A DNA stretch of 64,000 nt from Cornus controversa (Eukaryota > Streptophyta > Magnoliopsida > Cornales > Cornaceae), in NCBI GenBank assembly GCA_026545225.1, contig CM048850.1, forward strand, positions 8,357,501 to 8,421,500. The letters are read 5' to 3'. The notes under the pieces were generated by a model. That model made no database searches and had not been told where the DNA came from. It saw nothing but the letters and a program-made list of their open reading frames with translations. Position numbers and translations under genes: made by a program. Of this stretch, positions 13,196 to 24,944 are shown piece by piece (the first letter of the stretch is position 1; each line of letters starts with the position of its first letter).

Positions 13196-15357
13196 CTACA
13201 CTGGCAGGGGTGGTGGCATTGCCACTAAGTTGAGTTGACTTGCCAAAAACTGATCGATGCAGTTAAGAGACTCTGTCCTACCCCATACACCTTGTCCTTG
13301 AGGATAATTCACTTTTATATGACCAGTCTGATGATAGTGGTAACAAATTTGCTCATCTACTGGTGCCAAATGTATGCAGGGACACTCAGACCTATAGTGA
13401 TTCGGTTGTTGACAATGATGACACACTCTCCTTGACCTGATTGACTGTACTAACATGGAAGTCGTAGGCACTGAATGTGTCATCTGCTGTCTTACAGATC
13501 CTACAGATCGATAAAGACTTCTTTTATGTTTCTTCTTTAGCTGACTCTTAGAAGAATTACGCATTTTCTCATCCTGTACCCTTTAATTGTCATTACCAAG
13601 CTCTTCTGCTATTAGTGCTCTTTCCACCACTGCAGCATAGCTTGTCAAGCCCAAAATTGCAATGTTATCCCTATGGAGGTTCAGGGACCTCTTATAAACT
13701 TCTTCACCTTAAGTTCCTCAGTAAGGATCACCTCTAGTGCAAAATGAGCCAATTATGTGAACTTGATCTCGTACTCCATAACTGTTATATCCCCCTGAAG
13801 CAAATCATAAAACTCTCGCCTCAAGCTATCTTTCACCGTTACTAGAAAATAATGCTCCAAACGTATTCCAATCCATCACCTCAATGTAATGGCAGTTCCC
13901 AACGGACTTCCACCAACGCTTGGCCTCACCCTTAAGATAATGGGTGGCCACTTTCACTTTTAAGTTCTTCTCTACCTCAAGTGCGGTAAGGAGTTCGACC
14001 ATCTCATCTATCCAATTCTCAGCCACTATAGGGTCAGACCCTCTGGCGTACAATGGCGGATTATGATTCCTAACATGCCCCAATATCAATATCATCCCAC
14101 TAGGAGTTGCTCTAGGTCGAGCCTAGGGGTGGACAAAGAACCATTGGAACCAGAACTGAAACTGGAACTGTCGAGAACCGTACAGAACTGAACTGAACTA
14201 TTCACTATGATTCTAGTTCCAATTTTTAGGAACCGTTCATAATGATTTTGATATCTGTTCCTAGTCTAGGAACTGAAACCGTTAAGAATATATATATATA
14301 TATAACTAAATAATATTAATAAATAAATTAGTTATAGATCTATCTTTTTCATTCCCTCACATAGTCGTGCAGACCTTACCAAGCTCCAAGATAGTGAAAA
14401 CACCAAGCAAACCTGGGTAGCGCACCCCAGATGGAAGGTACGAGTGGTGGACTTTAGATGAGCATGAAAGAAGTCATTGAAGTCATGCTCAGTAGAATGG
14501 GTTGCTATTTAAGCCTAAACTTGGTAAAAATTACAAAATACAAGATGGTCATAAGATCTATGGCTTTGGTAATATAAGCATAATAATCAACTCTCTAAAT
14601 CAATTGGTTTATGAGAACAGGTGGTCTCTGGTATCCCTTGATCAGTTGCTGGATATGCACAATTGTTCTGCTCTAAAGCGACATTGAATTACTGAGTACC
14701 TTGTAGATCTATTAGGGAAGAAAAATAACTCCAATTTGATACTAAGCAGATTTCAGCTTCATATTTTCCATGCACCAAATGAGATACTCGTGGTAACTCA
14801 AGGTTAGCCTGTCTCTGAACTTTCAGTTTCTTTTGTCACTTTGCAGCTCTTGTAACTTGTGATAGTGACAATATTGACTTACTTTCTTTCAACATTAGCT
14901 TAGATCAACATCGGATTTTATATTTATTTACATTTTCTTATTAATTAAACATCTTGCAATGCATAACCTTGTTTTATATTTCGATCCTGGCCTGCTGGTC
15001 TTCGTTGCACCTAGAATTATCATATTCTGGCCATGTTGTTTAAAAAAAATCCAAAAAATTCAAAAGAACCGTGGTTCAAAATTGAACTGAACTGCGATTT
15101 CGGTTCCAGTTCCTAACGGTTTTATACTCTAACGATTCCAGTTTCGGTTCCAAAATTAAGGAACCGTTAGAAATGGTTCCGGTTTCGGTTCTCTTAGGAA
15201 TCGTGAAGAACCAAACCATATGCACCCCTAGTCAAACCTAAGTCTCCTCTTGTTCTTCCCTAACAATTTGTCGCATAATCACAACCATATCATGCATAAC
15301 TTGCCCTCCATTCATAGGGACTATGTCTACCCCTTTGCAAACTCTCTGTGGTAGCAT
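13196..15357 (-). pseudogene. element D gag, interrupted by a hAT element
   Basis: Gag packages retrotransposon RNA into cytoplasmic particles. Reading leftward, an N-terminal piece (15357-15238) is followed by the hAT insertion (14124-15230). Next comes the core gag domain (14095-13826) with the DPIVAENWIDEM and KGEAKRWWKSV motifs. A middle part (13825-13565) carries a RREFYDLLQGD-like phrase and at least one stop. The C-terminal part (13564-13196) has a CX2CX4HX4C zinc knuckle (CHHCQQPNHYRSEC) and a second, degenerate knuckle (CYHYHQTGHIKVNY). The domain order is normal for plant gypsy gag. Stops and the insertion make it non-functional. Confidence 0.8.
14124..15230. mobile_element. hAT-type non-autonomous element, 1,107 bp
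   Basis: The ends are TAGGGGTG and CACCCCTA. The 8-bp flanks GTCGAGCC (14116-14123) and GTCAAACC (15231-15238) match at 6 of 8 bases, and both differences are G-to-A changes. Subterminal regions at both ends are filled with inverted copies of GGAACCG/CGGTTCC-like words. No transposase is visible. It sits inside D's gag. Confidence 0.8.
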
Positions 15358-15717
15358 CTTGCTATATAGACAACACGAAGACACTAAAATCTCAAGCCAA
15401 ATCATCCAAAATTGTATGTTTATTCTAAACATGTAAGCATCAAATCATATTCCATATGACACTACACAAGTTGTACATCAGTTACGAATCTCAAGTTAAG
15501 TCTTTAACCTCAAATAAATACACATCAAATTCTCACCCTTCGTCAAAAACCTAAAGTTCAAATTATTAAAAAGTGGTTCAACCTTTTCCCGTCGTCCCTA
15601 GGTATTCCAACCTAGTGCTTTAATACTAAGTTATTGGTATTAGGTACTTGATCTACCCCTCACAATTTCACATATGATCTAACCATTACCCGTCGTCCCT
15701 AGGTATTCTAACCTAGT
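15358..15717 (-). other. element D leader with a duplicated primer-site module
   Basis: The untranslated leader between the primer site and gag. A second, degenerate primer-site-like block (GCTTTAATACTA on plus, 15617-15628) is followed by the same CTAGG/ATACCTAGGGACGACGG context as the functional-looking site. Confidence 0.6.
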
Positions 15718-15729
15718 GCTTTGATACCA
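15718..15729 (-). other. element D primer-binding site (tRNA-iMet type)
   Basis: On the minus strand TGGTATCAAAGC lies three bases inside the 5' LTR. It matches the initiator tRNA-Met site TGGTATCAGAGC at 11 of 12 bases. This fixes D's orientation as minus. Confidence 0.8.
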
Positions 15730-15732
15730 AGT

Positions 15733-17750
15733 TGTCACGCCCCAATTTTTATTCTCCAAAAATCAAGGGTGATGGGATTATCATCTCACCTATCTCTATA
15801 TGATACCACGCTCTGATACTATGTCTGTCATGTCCTGATTTTCGTTCTTCGAAAATGAAGGGTGACTAGGTTGTCATTTTTTTAATCGCCTAACTAATCT
15901 CATCATCAATCTCATTGAGGAAGTTTAAATCGTGTGCATGTACATACAATTATGCGTTGTAGACTCAACAAGTCCCATCGAGGTCAATACATAACGCCCC
16001 ATGTCCATCCTAAGGCATTTCAACATTTTTACCTGGCATACATTTCAATACATCGAAATGATGGTTTCAATGCATTACCAATGTATCTCTCAAAATCCAC
16101 TCTCGAGACTTTTGGTTTTCTAAAATCTTGCAAGTTTTTCGATGCATCACCTTTGCCATTTTGATGCATCGAAGTGGGCATTTCGATGCATCGAAGTGCC
16201 CGAATTGATGCCTGTAGAAAATCCTACAACTCAACTCTTGGCTCACTTTGAACCCAATAGTTATTTTATCATCCTAGAATCCCTCATACCACATCTATAT
16301 CATCATAAATGAGTCCCATGATAGGTTTACTCATGTATTTGGATTTCTATATACCCATTATCCTCATACATGAATCCACTAACTCAACTACTTAACCTTG
16401 CAAATTCTGGAGTATCATGATAGAACCTTTGAACTTCGTAGTTCCATATTTCCACAACCACCAAGATTATCACATGTTGACACCCATCAACCTCAAGATT
16501 GTCACTACAGTTTCTCATCAATTAAAAATTGCCAATTGATGGAGAGGAGTCCATTTTTCACCAATTGAAAGCATTGGCTCATCACACCTTCCGTGTGCAT
16601 CCATTCTAATAGTCCAACTTTCTTAATACTCATTATATTTTCACCAATCATCCCACTATCCACCATGGGCAACCTATGTTAGGCAATCATAATGCACGCA
16701 TTGCATTGCATGCATTTTCACCTACAACAATCATCAGATGCATTAACATGAAAAATCACTCATTTGATGCATTTTTCAACATATAGCATTCAAGTTCATA
16801 TAAATCAAGTCATGGTTCAAGGTAAACTTAATGAACCTCATGCTTCTCAACCAATGGTTATAACTTATGAAAAACATCATTAAGTTATAACTAGCATATA
16901 TAATTCATAATTCATCATACATAACATTCACACTAATTGCCTACATTATGCATCTCTTGTATATACACAAAACTCAATTTTTTACATGCATAGAACTAAC
17001 ATGTTTCACCTACACTACATAAATCATACAATTAACATTCCTAGTATGTTTAAACATGAAAGAAAATCAAGAAAAACCTTCTAGCTTCCTAAACCATGCT
17101 AACACTACCACAAATCACAAGAGATCCTAGAGAATTGATGGAAGGGAGAAAAGACACCCTTACCTTGAATCTCAAGCTTGCAAATCATAGACTTTGTTCG
17201 ATTCAAACCGAAACCCTTGATGTCCCCTACACACTTTCTTTCTTCGGGAACTTCCAAATCACACGCTAAGCACTCCAAAATTTAGAAGAAGGGAGAGAGA
17301 TGAAGTAGGTGAGCTAGAAAGAGAATGAGACCTATAAATATGAAATATCTTAGACCCTTAGATATTAATCTCACTCCTAGGGGCACAAAATGATTGATTT
17401 ACCCTTGGGCCACTTATCGTACCCTCCCGACCTCCGTTTTTGATTTTGAAAACTCCGACAGTCTCGAAATTAATTCCTTAACACTCTAAAAAAAAATTTT
17501 AGTCCATAACCAAAATTAATATTTTTTGAAATTTTTTCAAAATTTTTGGACTCATTAAACCTCATCTCGAGGCTCCCATTGACCAAAAAGTCAAATTTTT
17601 TTAAATATTCTAAAAACTTCCAAAAATCTCATAATATGTTTTCAAACATGTTTTCCACTCTTGAAACATCCAAAACATCATTTGAAACGTATTTATAGTA
17701 AAAATGATGAAAAATTTAAAAATCGATCAAATTTGGTTCCAGTCTCTACA
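15733..17750 (-). repeat. element D 5' LTR (right copy)
   Basis: It is 2,018 bp, from TGTCACGCC to GTCTCTACA on the plus strand. The inner duplicated LTR end starts at 15826, the same 93-base offset as in the left LTR. A primer-site-like word GCTCTGATACTA lies at 15810-15821. GATGCATC palindromes cluster near 16140-16195. Confidence 0.85.
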
Positions 17751-17755
17751 CATAG

Positions 17756-17832
17756 GCTTAAGCCAACGCGGGCTTGGTCAATTTTTTATACCAGTTCAGT
17801 CCACTAGACCGAGTGATAATTTTTCCCCTACA
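17756..17832 (-). repeat. element C 3' LTR, proximal part
   Basis: The remaining ~77 bases of the 3' LTR, ending TTTTTCCCCTACA and aligning with 44872-44948. The next bases (17833-17856) are purine-rich on the minus strand (GAAGGGAATTAGGGGCAATG) and are the polypurine tract. Confidence 0.85.
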
Positions 17833-18204
17833 CATTGCCCCTAATTCCCTTCAACTATGAAATTCATCATAATGGATGGAATTTGTATAGGTTCTATTCA
17901 CGATTTCTTTGTTGTGTATTGAGGTTCCTCATTTAATGCTGGGTACTAGAGACGACGCAAAGCATGTAATTACCTTCTTCGTGCTTCCTCTTTGTATTTT
18001 GTTATTATACTTGTCATTCATTTTTTTAGTCAGAAATCTTCTGCAACTGCCTGACTTGTTTTCCAGATTTATTTTTCTTGACTTTCTTGGTGTTGACTTA
18101 TCTCTTCAGGTCAGTTGTTGTTCATTCACTTTCATCCCTTTTTTCTTCAAAAAAATTCTTTTGGTGATAGCGACCGTATCTTTTCTAATAACCCAGAGAT
18201 TATC

Positions 18205-20160
18205 ATGTCCAGTTCTTCTCACCCTGTTACGGAGAATACTTCTCCTACTAGGGTGGCTGGGGAAACGGTCACATCTGACCAGGGTGTGGTATCCGCTCCG
18301 GTGTCAAGGCTGTTGGTTGACCTTGCTAAGATTAAAAAGGAATGTAGGATACCCAGCGAGGTCATCCTAGAGAGTTACCCCTTGAATTTTGACTATAGCA
18401 TAGGGGATGGTGTTAAGGATAGAGACGTCCTTTTCTTGGCTTCCCATCTGAAAGCCTTCAGATTTTCCCTCCCTTCTCTTTTTAGCTTTGCTTTGTTCAA
18501 ACTGAAGCTTGCGTCACTTCAGTTAAACCCTAATTTTTTATCGAATTATTTCTTGTATGCTCTCCTTGAACCACCTTCACAAGCTTGACTTGAACTTGAA
18601 CGATCTTCTGTTCTATTACTCCTTTCATCAGGTCAGATCAGAAGACAATCGTTATCCCTGTTTCCAAGTAGCAAGGACAAAAAACTGTGTTATGACACTC
18701 CCACTTCTGACAAGTTGTGAAAAGAAAAACTAGTTCGTGTGAAGGGGGTTTGGAATGTCAGAGTGGCCCAAGAATTCCCTATCCCTTGTGCCTTCGACAA
18801 TGCTGTGATTCCACAGTTTGCTCTTTTTGGCAAGTTTTTAGGATTTCTTATTCCTTTTGGCAAGGTTTACGTGCTTTGTGATCTTGCTGTGTTTTTTCTT
18901 TTTGCAGACGAGCGGATCGCTTATTTGAAGGAAAAGGTTTGGAGCCTTCGCCCTTCAGTGAGTAAATACATATCTCACGGGCAACTTCAAGCTAATGTCG
19001 ACAGCACTCACGTTGCTTTTTCTCACCTGTACCCAGCTACAGAGATGGAATTGCCAGAGCCAAAGACTAGGAGGGGTTTTTCTAGTTTTGTGAAATCAAG
19101 GACTATGGAAAGGCACAAAGGCAAATCCATTGTTCCTTCTTTACCTCAGAAAAGGATCTCTTCTGGTGCTCCCCATCTTCCAAGTGACAAAAACTGATGG
19201 TTAGTGCCATGAATGGTTAGGGTTCTTTTGCTCTGACCTTACTTAATGCTTCTAGTGACATAGCTGATGAGCCGTTCATCGGCTCTTCTGATCAATGGAT
19301 TTTAGACTTGAAGAAGTCTGATGGTTTTTCTCTTACGGTGGGGGACTGCACTGCCCTCGATCGTGAAGTGATGGGGGCTCTTGCCCATGGGATCTGGTTT
19401 TCCAAGGATGAGCTCCGCCAGCAAGGAGCTAACAGAGATAAGCTCCTTACTATTACACCCCTTCATACCATGGAGGTTTGTCCCGCCCCTTTTTTTATTT
19501 ATTTATCCCTCTCGATGTCTCTGTTCTTGACTTTATTTACTTTTTGTGGTGCAGGGGGGCTATACGACCATCTCCCTCTGCAAGGCTCTAGAGGTTGAAC
19601 ATCTAAATGGATGTAAGGCCAAAAGCCTTGAGGGAAAGGTGAAATCCCTAACCAAGTCCCTTGCTAGGAAGCAAAAGACACTTGGTTACTTTGAGCAGAG
19701 GGCGCTGGAGGTTAAGGAGAAAGCTGCTAGACTTGAGGCCATACTTTAGGTTTGCAAGGTTGGGGATCTTGAGATGTATCAACGAATTCTGAAGATTCCA
19801 GCCTTGAGACTTGCAGACAGTTTTTGCTATTGCTTCGGGCAAGAGGAAAAGTCTGAAGTTGAATGGGACTATGCTAGTCCAAATGAGTTTGATGCTGATC
19901 AGGCTATCGACTCATTTTGTGAATATAGCATTCCCCCTCCTGGTGACGTTGAACATTAGTTGACGAACTTTCTAAAAAGTTCAAGCTCAGTCCCCTGCTC
20001 TACTGCCCCTTCTGCTCCTTTGATCGTTGCTCCTGTTGCCCCCACTTCTGTTGATCAGGCTCCTGAAGAGGTGGTTCCCCCAGCTAAATAGGGCACTCTG
20101 ATCGTGGATTCCTTTGATCAGGACTTCAGCAAGGAAGATGGGGCTACTGCTCAGTGTTGA
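18205..20160 (+). pseudogene. antisense extra ORF (aORF) of element C, intron-bearing
   Basis: This coding-like tract runs on the plus strand, opposite to C's gag-pol, between C's 3' LTR and its tandem-repeat 3' region. It starts at ATG 18205 with a Ser-rich N-terminus (MSSSSHPVTENTSP) and is followed by a VSRLLVDLAKIKKECRIPSE block. Later segments include KEKLVRVKGVW, LDREVMGALAHG and a coiled-coil-like Lys/Glu-rich stretch (HLNGCKAKSLEGKVKSL and on), ending with the stop at 20158. A GT..AG intron at 19476-19554 joins two frames in phase at TME|GGYTT. A shorter candidate lies near 18865-18907. The call rests on the known antisense ORFs of Tat elements and the resemblance to proteins annotated as putative plant transposon proteins. 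Several stops, for example TGA where TGG is expected near 18718, show decay. Function is unknown. Confidence 0.65.
19476..19554 (+). other. candidate intron in the aORF
   Basis: It starts GTTTGTCC, ends TTTTTGTGGTGCAG after a T-rich tract and is 79 bases long. Removing it joins ATG GAG to GGG GGC TAT with an uninterrupted frame, while reading through brings in a hydrophobic, atypical segment. Confidence 0.6.
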
Positions 20161-20497
20161 TCTCTTTGTTATTTTTTCTTTTTTCTTCTATAATGCTCAG
20201 TGAGACATTTTGTCTCAAAGGTAGACTTGTGTGGCTTCCTTTTTATTTTTGTAATGAACACATATTTTTTTTGTAATATAAGTTTTTACTTTAAGTCTTG
20301 AGATATAGATTGATACCTCTGCCTCTGACAAATCCTTGTGTTGGCAACTACTTTAGTTAAATAGGTTTGATTTCCTCCCTTGGACTGGAAAGAAAGATTT
20401 TTTTTTCTAGTCATGCTGACGATTAGCGATTGATCGTTCAGCAAACTCAGCAGGAGTCAAACTCAAACGATCCACACGCGAAGTTGTTCTTTTTTGT
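20161..20497. other. aORF 3' flank, no gene
   Basis: T-rich sequence after the aORF stop, with TGTAATATAAG-like words that could serve as polyadenylation signals. No frame is supported. Confidence 0.4.
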
Positions 20498-21170
20498 TGT
20501 AGGCGATCGGTTGTTCAGACCTTAGCTTTAGCAAGTAATCGATCATTTAAGACTTTAGCTTGATTTGAGCCAAGGGCCTCTCTCTGTTTTAAGTGATCGG
20601 TCGTTTTAACCTTAGCTTTAATAAATGATCGGTCATTAAAGACCTTAGCTTTATATGGGCCAAAGGCTCTTTTTATTTTAAGTGATCGGTCGTTTAAGAC
20701 CTTAGCTTTAATAAGCAATCAATCATTAAAAACCTTAGCTTTCATAAACGACCGGTCATTTAAGGCTTTAGCTTTATTAAGTGATAAGTTATTTAAGACC
20801 TTAGCTTGATTTTGGGCTAAGGGCCTCTTTTTATTTTAAGCGATCGGTCGTTTAAGACCTTAGCTTTAATAAGCAATCAGTCATTTAAGACCTTAGCATG
20901 ATTTTGGGCCAAGGGCCTCTTTCTATTTTAAGTGATTGGTCATTTAAAACCTTAGCTTTAATAAGCAATCGGTTGTTTAAGACCTTAACTTGATTTTGGG
21001 CCAAGGGACTCTTTTTATTTTAAGCAATCGATCATTAAGACCTTAGCTTTAATAAATGATCAGTTGTTGAAGACCTTAACTTGATTTTGGGCCAAGAGCC
21101 TATTTTTTTTTAAGCAATCGGTCGTTTAAGGTCATTTAAGACCTTAGCTTTATTTGGGCCTATGGCCTTT
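20498..21170. repeat. higher-order tandem repeat in element C's 3' region
   Basis: The sub-unit is about 35 bp (core GATCGGTCGTTTAAGACC then TTAGCTTTAATAA). Pairs of sub-units are separated by a spacer with GGGCCAAGGGCCTCTTTTT, giving a higher-order period of roughly 80-160 bp. The sub-unit core contains the near-palindrome CGATCGGTCG. Variable tandem repeats in the 3' region are known for Tat/Ogre elements. Confidence 0.8.
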
Positions 21171-21673
21171 TAGGTTTGGTCACCTTTGGTGGTGCAAAAG
21201 CAAGTGTGGACATGTAACGGCGCATGTTATCCTGCGTCGTTCCATGCCCACGACGTGCCCTCAAGGGCTTTTGTTTTCTCTTTTATATGCTAAGAGACAA
21301 TGACTTTTATTCGATGTGGGATTTTTGTCTGTACCTCTTTTTTTTTTTAATGACCAAATCAGAAGGTGGCTCTTATTAGGTTTGAGGCCTGTAATAAGGA
21401 AACTGTATCCCATTCCTTTTAAAAATAATGGGACTAAATTGTTCGTGTTTAAATTCCAGATTTTCTTTGTATGATAAATTTCCCGTAATTCTTTGAAGAG
21501 ATTTGGGAACTATACTCATGTGTGGTTGCCTTAGGAGCTAAAAATGCCCTTGAAATAAAGGCAAAAAGAGACTAAAAAATATGTCTTTGAAATAAAGGTA
21601 AAAAGAGGGCAAGGCATTACCACGGCAATAAGGCTGTGTAATTTAATCTTACACAGCGACCACGTCTTGCAAC
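21171..21673. other. element C 3' untranslated region up to element A
   Basis: Non-coding. A small hairpin CTGTGTAA/TTACACAG lies near 21631-21652. Element A begins at 21674. Confidence 0.5.
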
Positions 21674-23198
21674 TGATTCGTGTGTGAGTGTGACTCAAAA
21701 AGTATATCAATTAAAAATTTCCACACTTTGCAATAGAACGAATTCCTTGCAGAATAGGGCTATCGAAAGGGGTATCATACCTCAGGGATTATGGTCTGAT
21801 GAGTTGGAATACTGAATTAATTCTAATTAAATTTAAAAGAAAAGAATTCTGATTTTTAAACTAAACTAATTAAAAAGTAAAATAAAATAAATCAAAGTAA
21901 AATAGAAAGTGAAGATAATATGAGAGAAATCTAGGGTATTTGACTTCACCACTAACTCCACAATCAATGGTCAATTGAATCAACTATGGGGAATTACATC
22001 ATGCATAAGTGGTGTCGGTGGCTACAAGCTCACCTTCATGCGTCAAGAAGATAACATATGATTAAGGCTAAGTCATGGACTATCTTCGATTGGCATGGGC
22101 CATCTGCCTAACTACTCTAATCTAGGGTGCAGTATGGTTCATCTTCTCTAGGCATAATCCATCAAAATTTTTAATGATATATTCAATGATTACCATTGTG
22201 TAATAATCGCTCTCATAATCACAAAAAATAAGAGAGATTGAGTTCAATAACAATAACTAAATATCTAAGACAAGATAAGAAATCATTGAAACTGAATTTA
22301 CAAGACTTTTATTGCTCAATTCTATAATAAGAATCCTCTCAATTACACAATCTATGCATGTATATAAAGGTCTCCAATAATTAAAACAATCAAACCATTG
22401 ATACTTTGTTAGGGTTACATCAAAATCCTAGTGGATGAACTAGCCGCTCATGGTAGAAGAATAAGCTTCAACTGTTGAGGAAGAAGGCATCATCTTCATG
22501 AATTAGGCGTATGACTTCGTTCTCCAATGGCTCTGCAAAATATGTCTTCTGTTTTGTCCTCAGCCCTCTTAGACTCTCCAAGCTCTGTAATCTCTCCGTA
22601 AATCCTCTCCAAACTCAGCCTCCAAGTCTTCACTTTATTCCCCCAAAAGAATACACCAAAGTCCTAATCCAATTAGGAATTAATTAGGTTTTCCCGCAGC
22701 ACTAATCAGGTGGGTTTTTCCTACTGATGTTCGGCCCAACTTTTGACCCACTAGAAGTTCGATTCATAGAATTTTCATGAAATACAAAAGTGTGCAGAAT
22801 CAAATTTCGTTCAACCTTAAGTGAAAATTATGTCGATTGGAGGCTCAGAAATAAGACTTCTGGTCCATTTTCCAAAACGGGATTAAGACTGTATTATGTG
22901 CAGATTTGGGCTTCAGACCCGAAACCTTCTTAAGCAATTGTAATTCTCTTGAACCTCTTCCTTGGGCTAATTTGAGTTGAAATAAATAGTTGAATGAATT
23001 TCCTTGATATAGGCTTCATCTAACCATCTTGGATGTCTTCTTTAAAAGTCCAAAATTATGGTTTTAACTGAAATAATCATTAAGGCCCTGAAAATACAGA
23101 AAACACTAAAACGAAGTAAAATCACAAAATAATCTATCACTAAGAGAATAAAATACATAAGTTAAGAGGCTAGAATGTGTAACATTCTACGCCTATCA
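21674..23198 (-). repeat. element A 3' LTR
   Basis: Complete LTR. On the plus strand it runs from TGATTCGTGTGTGAG to TACGCCTATCA. The adjoining CACCTCCAAAC (23199-23209) is the polypurine tract on the minus strand. Confidence 0.85.
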
Positions 23199-23209
23199 CA
23201 CCTCCAAAC

Positions 23210-24944
23210 TTACATATTGCTAGTCCCTTAGCAATAGAATAAAATAAACTAAAACAAAGAAACTACTAAACATTAACTAAACTACCCAGCTCCACTTTTA
23301 TGGGAGAAATGATTGCATTTAGTGTATGCAACAAACCTTTAAACCCCTAGGTTCCCCCTAGTGGACGAGTATAGTCTCGTGAGGGTTTCCAGAAATGTTA
23401 CTTACAAACTTTCAAAATTTTGTTTCAACATTAATCCAAGAAGATTACAATATATAGTTACAAACTTGCATTCAAAAATAATTTTAAACTTTCAAATTCC
23501 ATAATTCAAAGCAATGGTCCCTATGCATAATTCACATCAACATATCTCAAAATAATCAACTCTAGCTTCCTCGTGTAAAGTGAATTAGCAATCATCTCAT
23601 GTGACATAACCCAGCTCTGAATATATTAAGGTACATACCCCTTCAACTTACTAGCTCCCCTTATTAAAATCATACTTCCAAACATGAAGACATGACTTTT
23701 TCATTTTTTTTTTCATTCTTTTTTTTTCATTGCTTTATTGGTTGTGCAATGTCTTGATCTATTAAGCTTTCTAAAAGATTCATGTAGCAAGCTTTCGGTC
23801 AGTGACTCCCAAACCAGATGGCTTTAGGGCACTAGGCTTAAAGATACCCCAAAGAACCTAATTACTCAAATCAGTCAGGCTACAAATCAAGACAACCAAT
23901 GCTCATCTTTTCTCACCCTTTCACTTTTGATGTGAACACTCCGTGCTTCCTGAGGCATAGAGGCCCGGTTACTCATGAAAAAGATATTTTTTTTCTTCTT
24001 TTTCTCTTTTTTTTTTTTATTGAAGTCAAGTAAACACATCATCGGTACTCATTCTCAAGAGATACTAATTAATATCAAGCATATGTAACTCAATAACTCA
24101 AAACCAAAGTTTATACCCCATAAGATTATGCTAGTGTGTCTGTGCATGTAAGGAAACTAAAACTAATTACCCCAAAACATGTTAATGTAAATCATGATTA
24201 AAACCACTTAATTTAAACCACAATTTTCAAAAATCTAACACATACCCAAGAATTGCAAGTTAAGCACCTACATAAGGTATTAATCCCTTGAATAATGTAA
24301 AAAATTCTATCTAAAAACAAAACAAAAGAAAATAAATAGAAAACTAAGAAAATAAAATAAATAAAAATCCTAAAACAAGAAGAATTTCACAAAAATTTCC
24401 CCCATATTGCAATAAGCACAAAAATAGGCATCGCCTCACCCCCAAACTTAAACTGTACATTGTCCTCAATGTACTACTAATTCAAAATATAGAGAAGAGT
24501 AAGAACGATGTTACCAGAAATCCAGAGTAGTGGAAAGAAAATAGAGCACACCAATCTGTATGAAGGCAATGCAAGCACACCCTCAAACTTGGATGTTACA
24601 ACCTGTCAAAACAAACCACTATACCCCAAAGATCAAGTAAAATAGTATGAGTGAAAATAAATATGAAAGAGAAAAATCCTAAAAAAAAAAATTTATAATA
24701 AAAATCTAACTACATAAAGAAAAATAAAACTAAAAATAAAAATAAAAACTAAGAATAAAATAAAATACAAAAGATAGTTACCTTCCTGTCAAGGATGTGG
24801 TGGTGACTGAGCATCTGGATCCAAGTTCGCCTGGCACATCAGTGCACACAGCATCCTCCTCATCTCTAGTTGGTCTTGGCGAGTGTCATGAAAGTGATCC
24901 GCCATCTCAGTCCTCATTGCTCCAAACTGTGTGGATACCTCTGT
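23210..24944. other. element A 3' untranslated region
   Basis: AT-rich non-coding sequence between the env-position ORF and the 3' LTR. The part 24265-24790 is homologous to 27917-28450 of element B. Confidence 0.6.

Larger units (their letters stand above)
7340..17750 (-). mobile_element. element D: gag-only gypsy-type LTR element inserted in C's 3' LTR
   Basis: Two direct LTRs (7340-9388 and 15733-17750) flank an internal region with a minus-strand gag, a tRNA-iMet-type primer site beside the right LTR and a purine tract beside the left LTR. The LTR reads TGTAGAG...GTGACA on the minus strand. The flanks TATGT (7335-7339) and CATAG (17751-17755) are decayed copies of CATGG, the sequence at the same place in C's other LTR. 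I see no protease, RT, RNase H or integrase, so it looks non-autonomous. It contains solo LTR E and a 1.1-kb hAT element. Confidence 0.85.

Noticed and set aside
18205..20160. Treating the plus-strand tract as a host gene
   Set aside because: It lies inside element C between its 3' LTR and tandem repeats, is decayed, and matches the known position of Tat antisense ORFs.
20515..20718. Minus-strand open frame
   Set aside because: It lies wholly in the tandem repeat of element C and its peptide repeats with the array.
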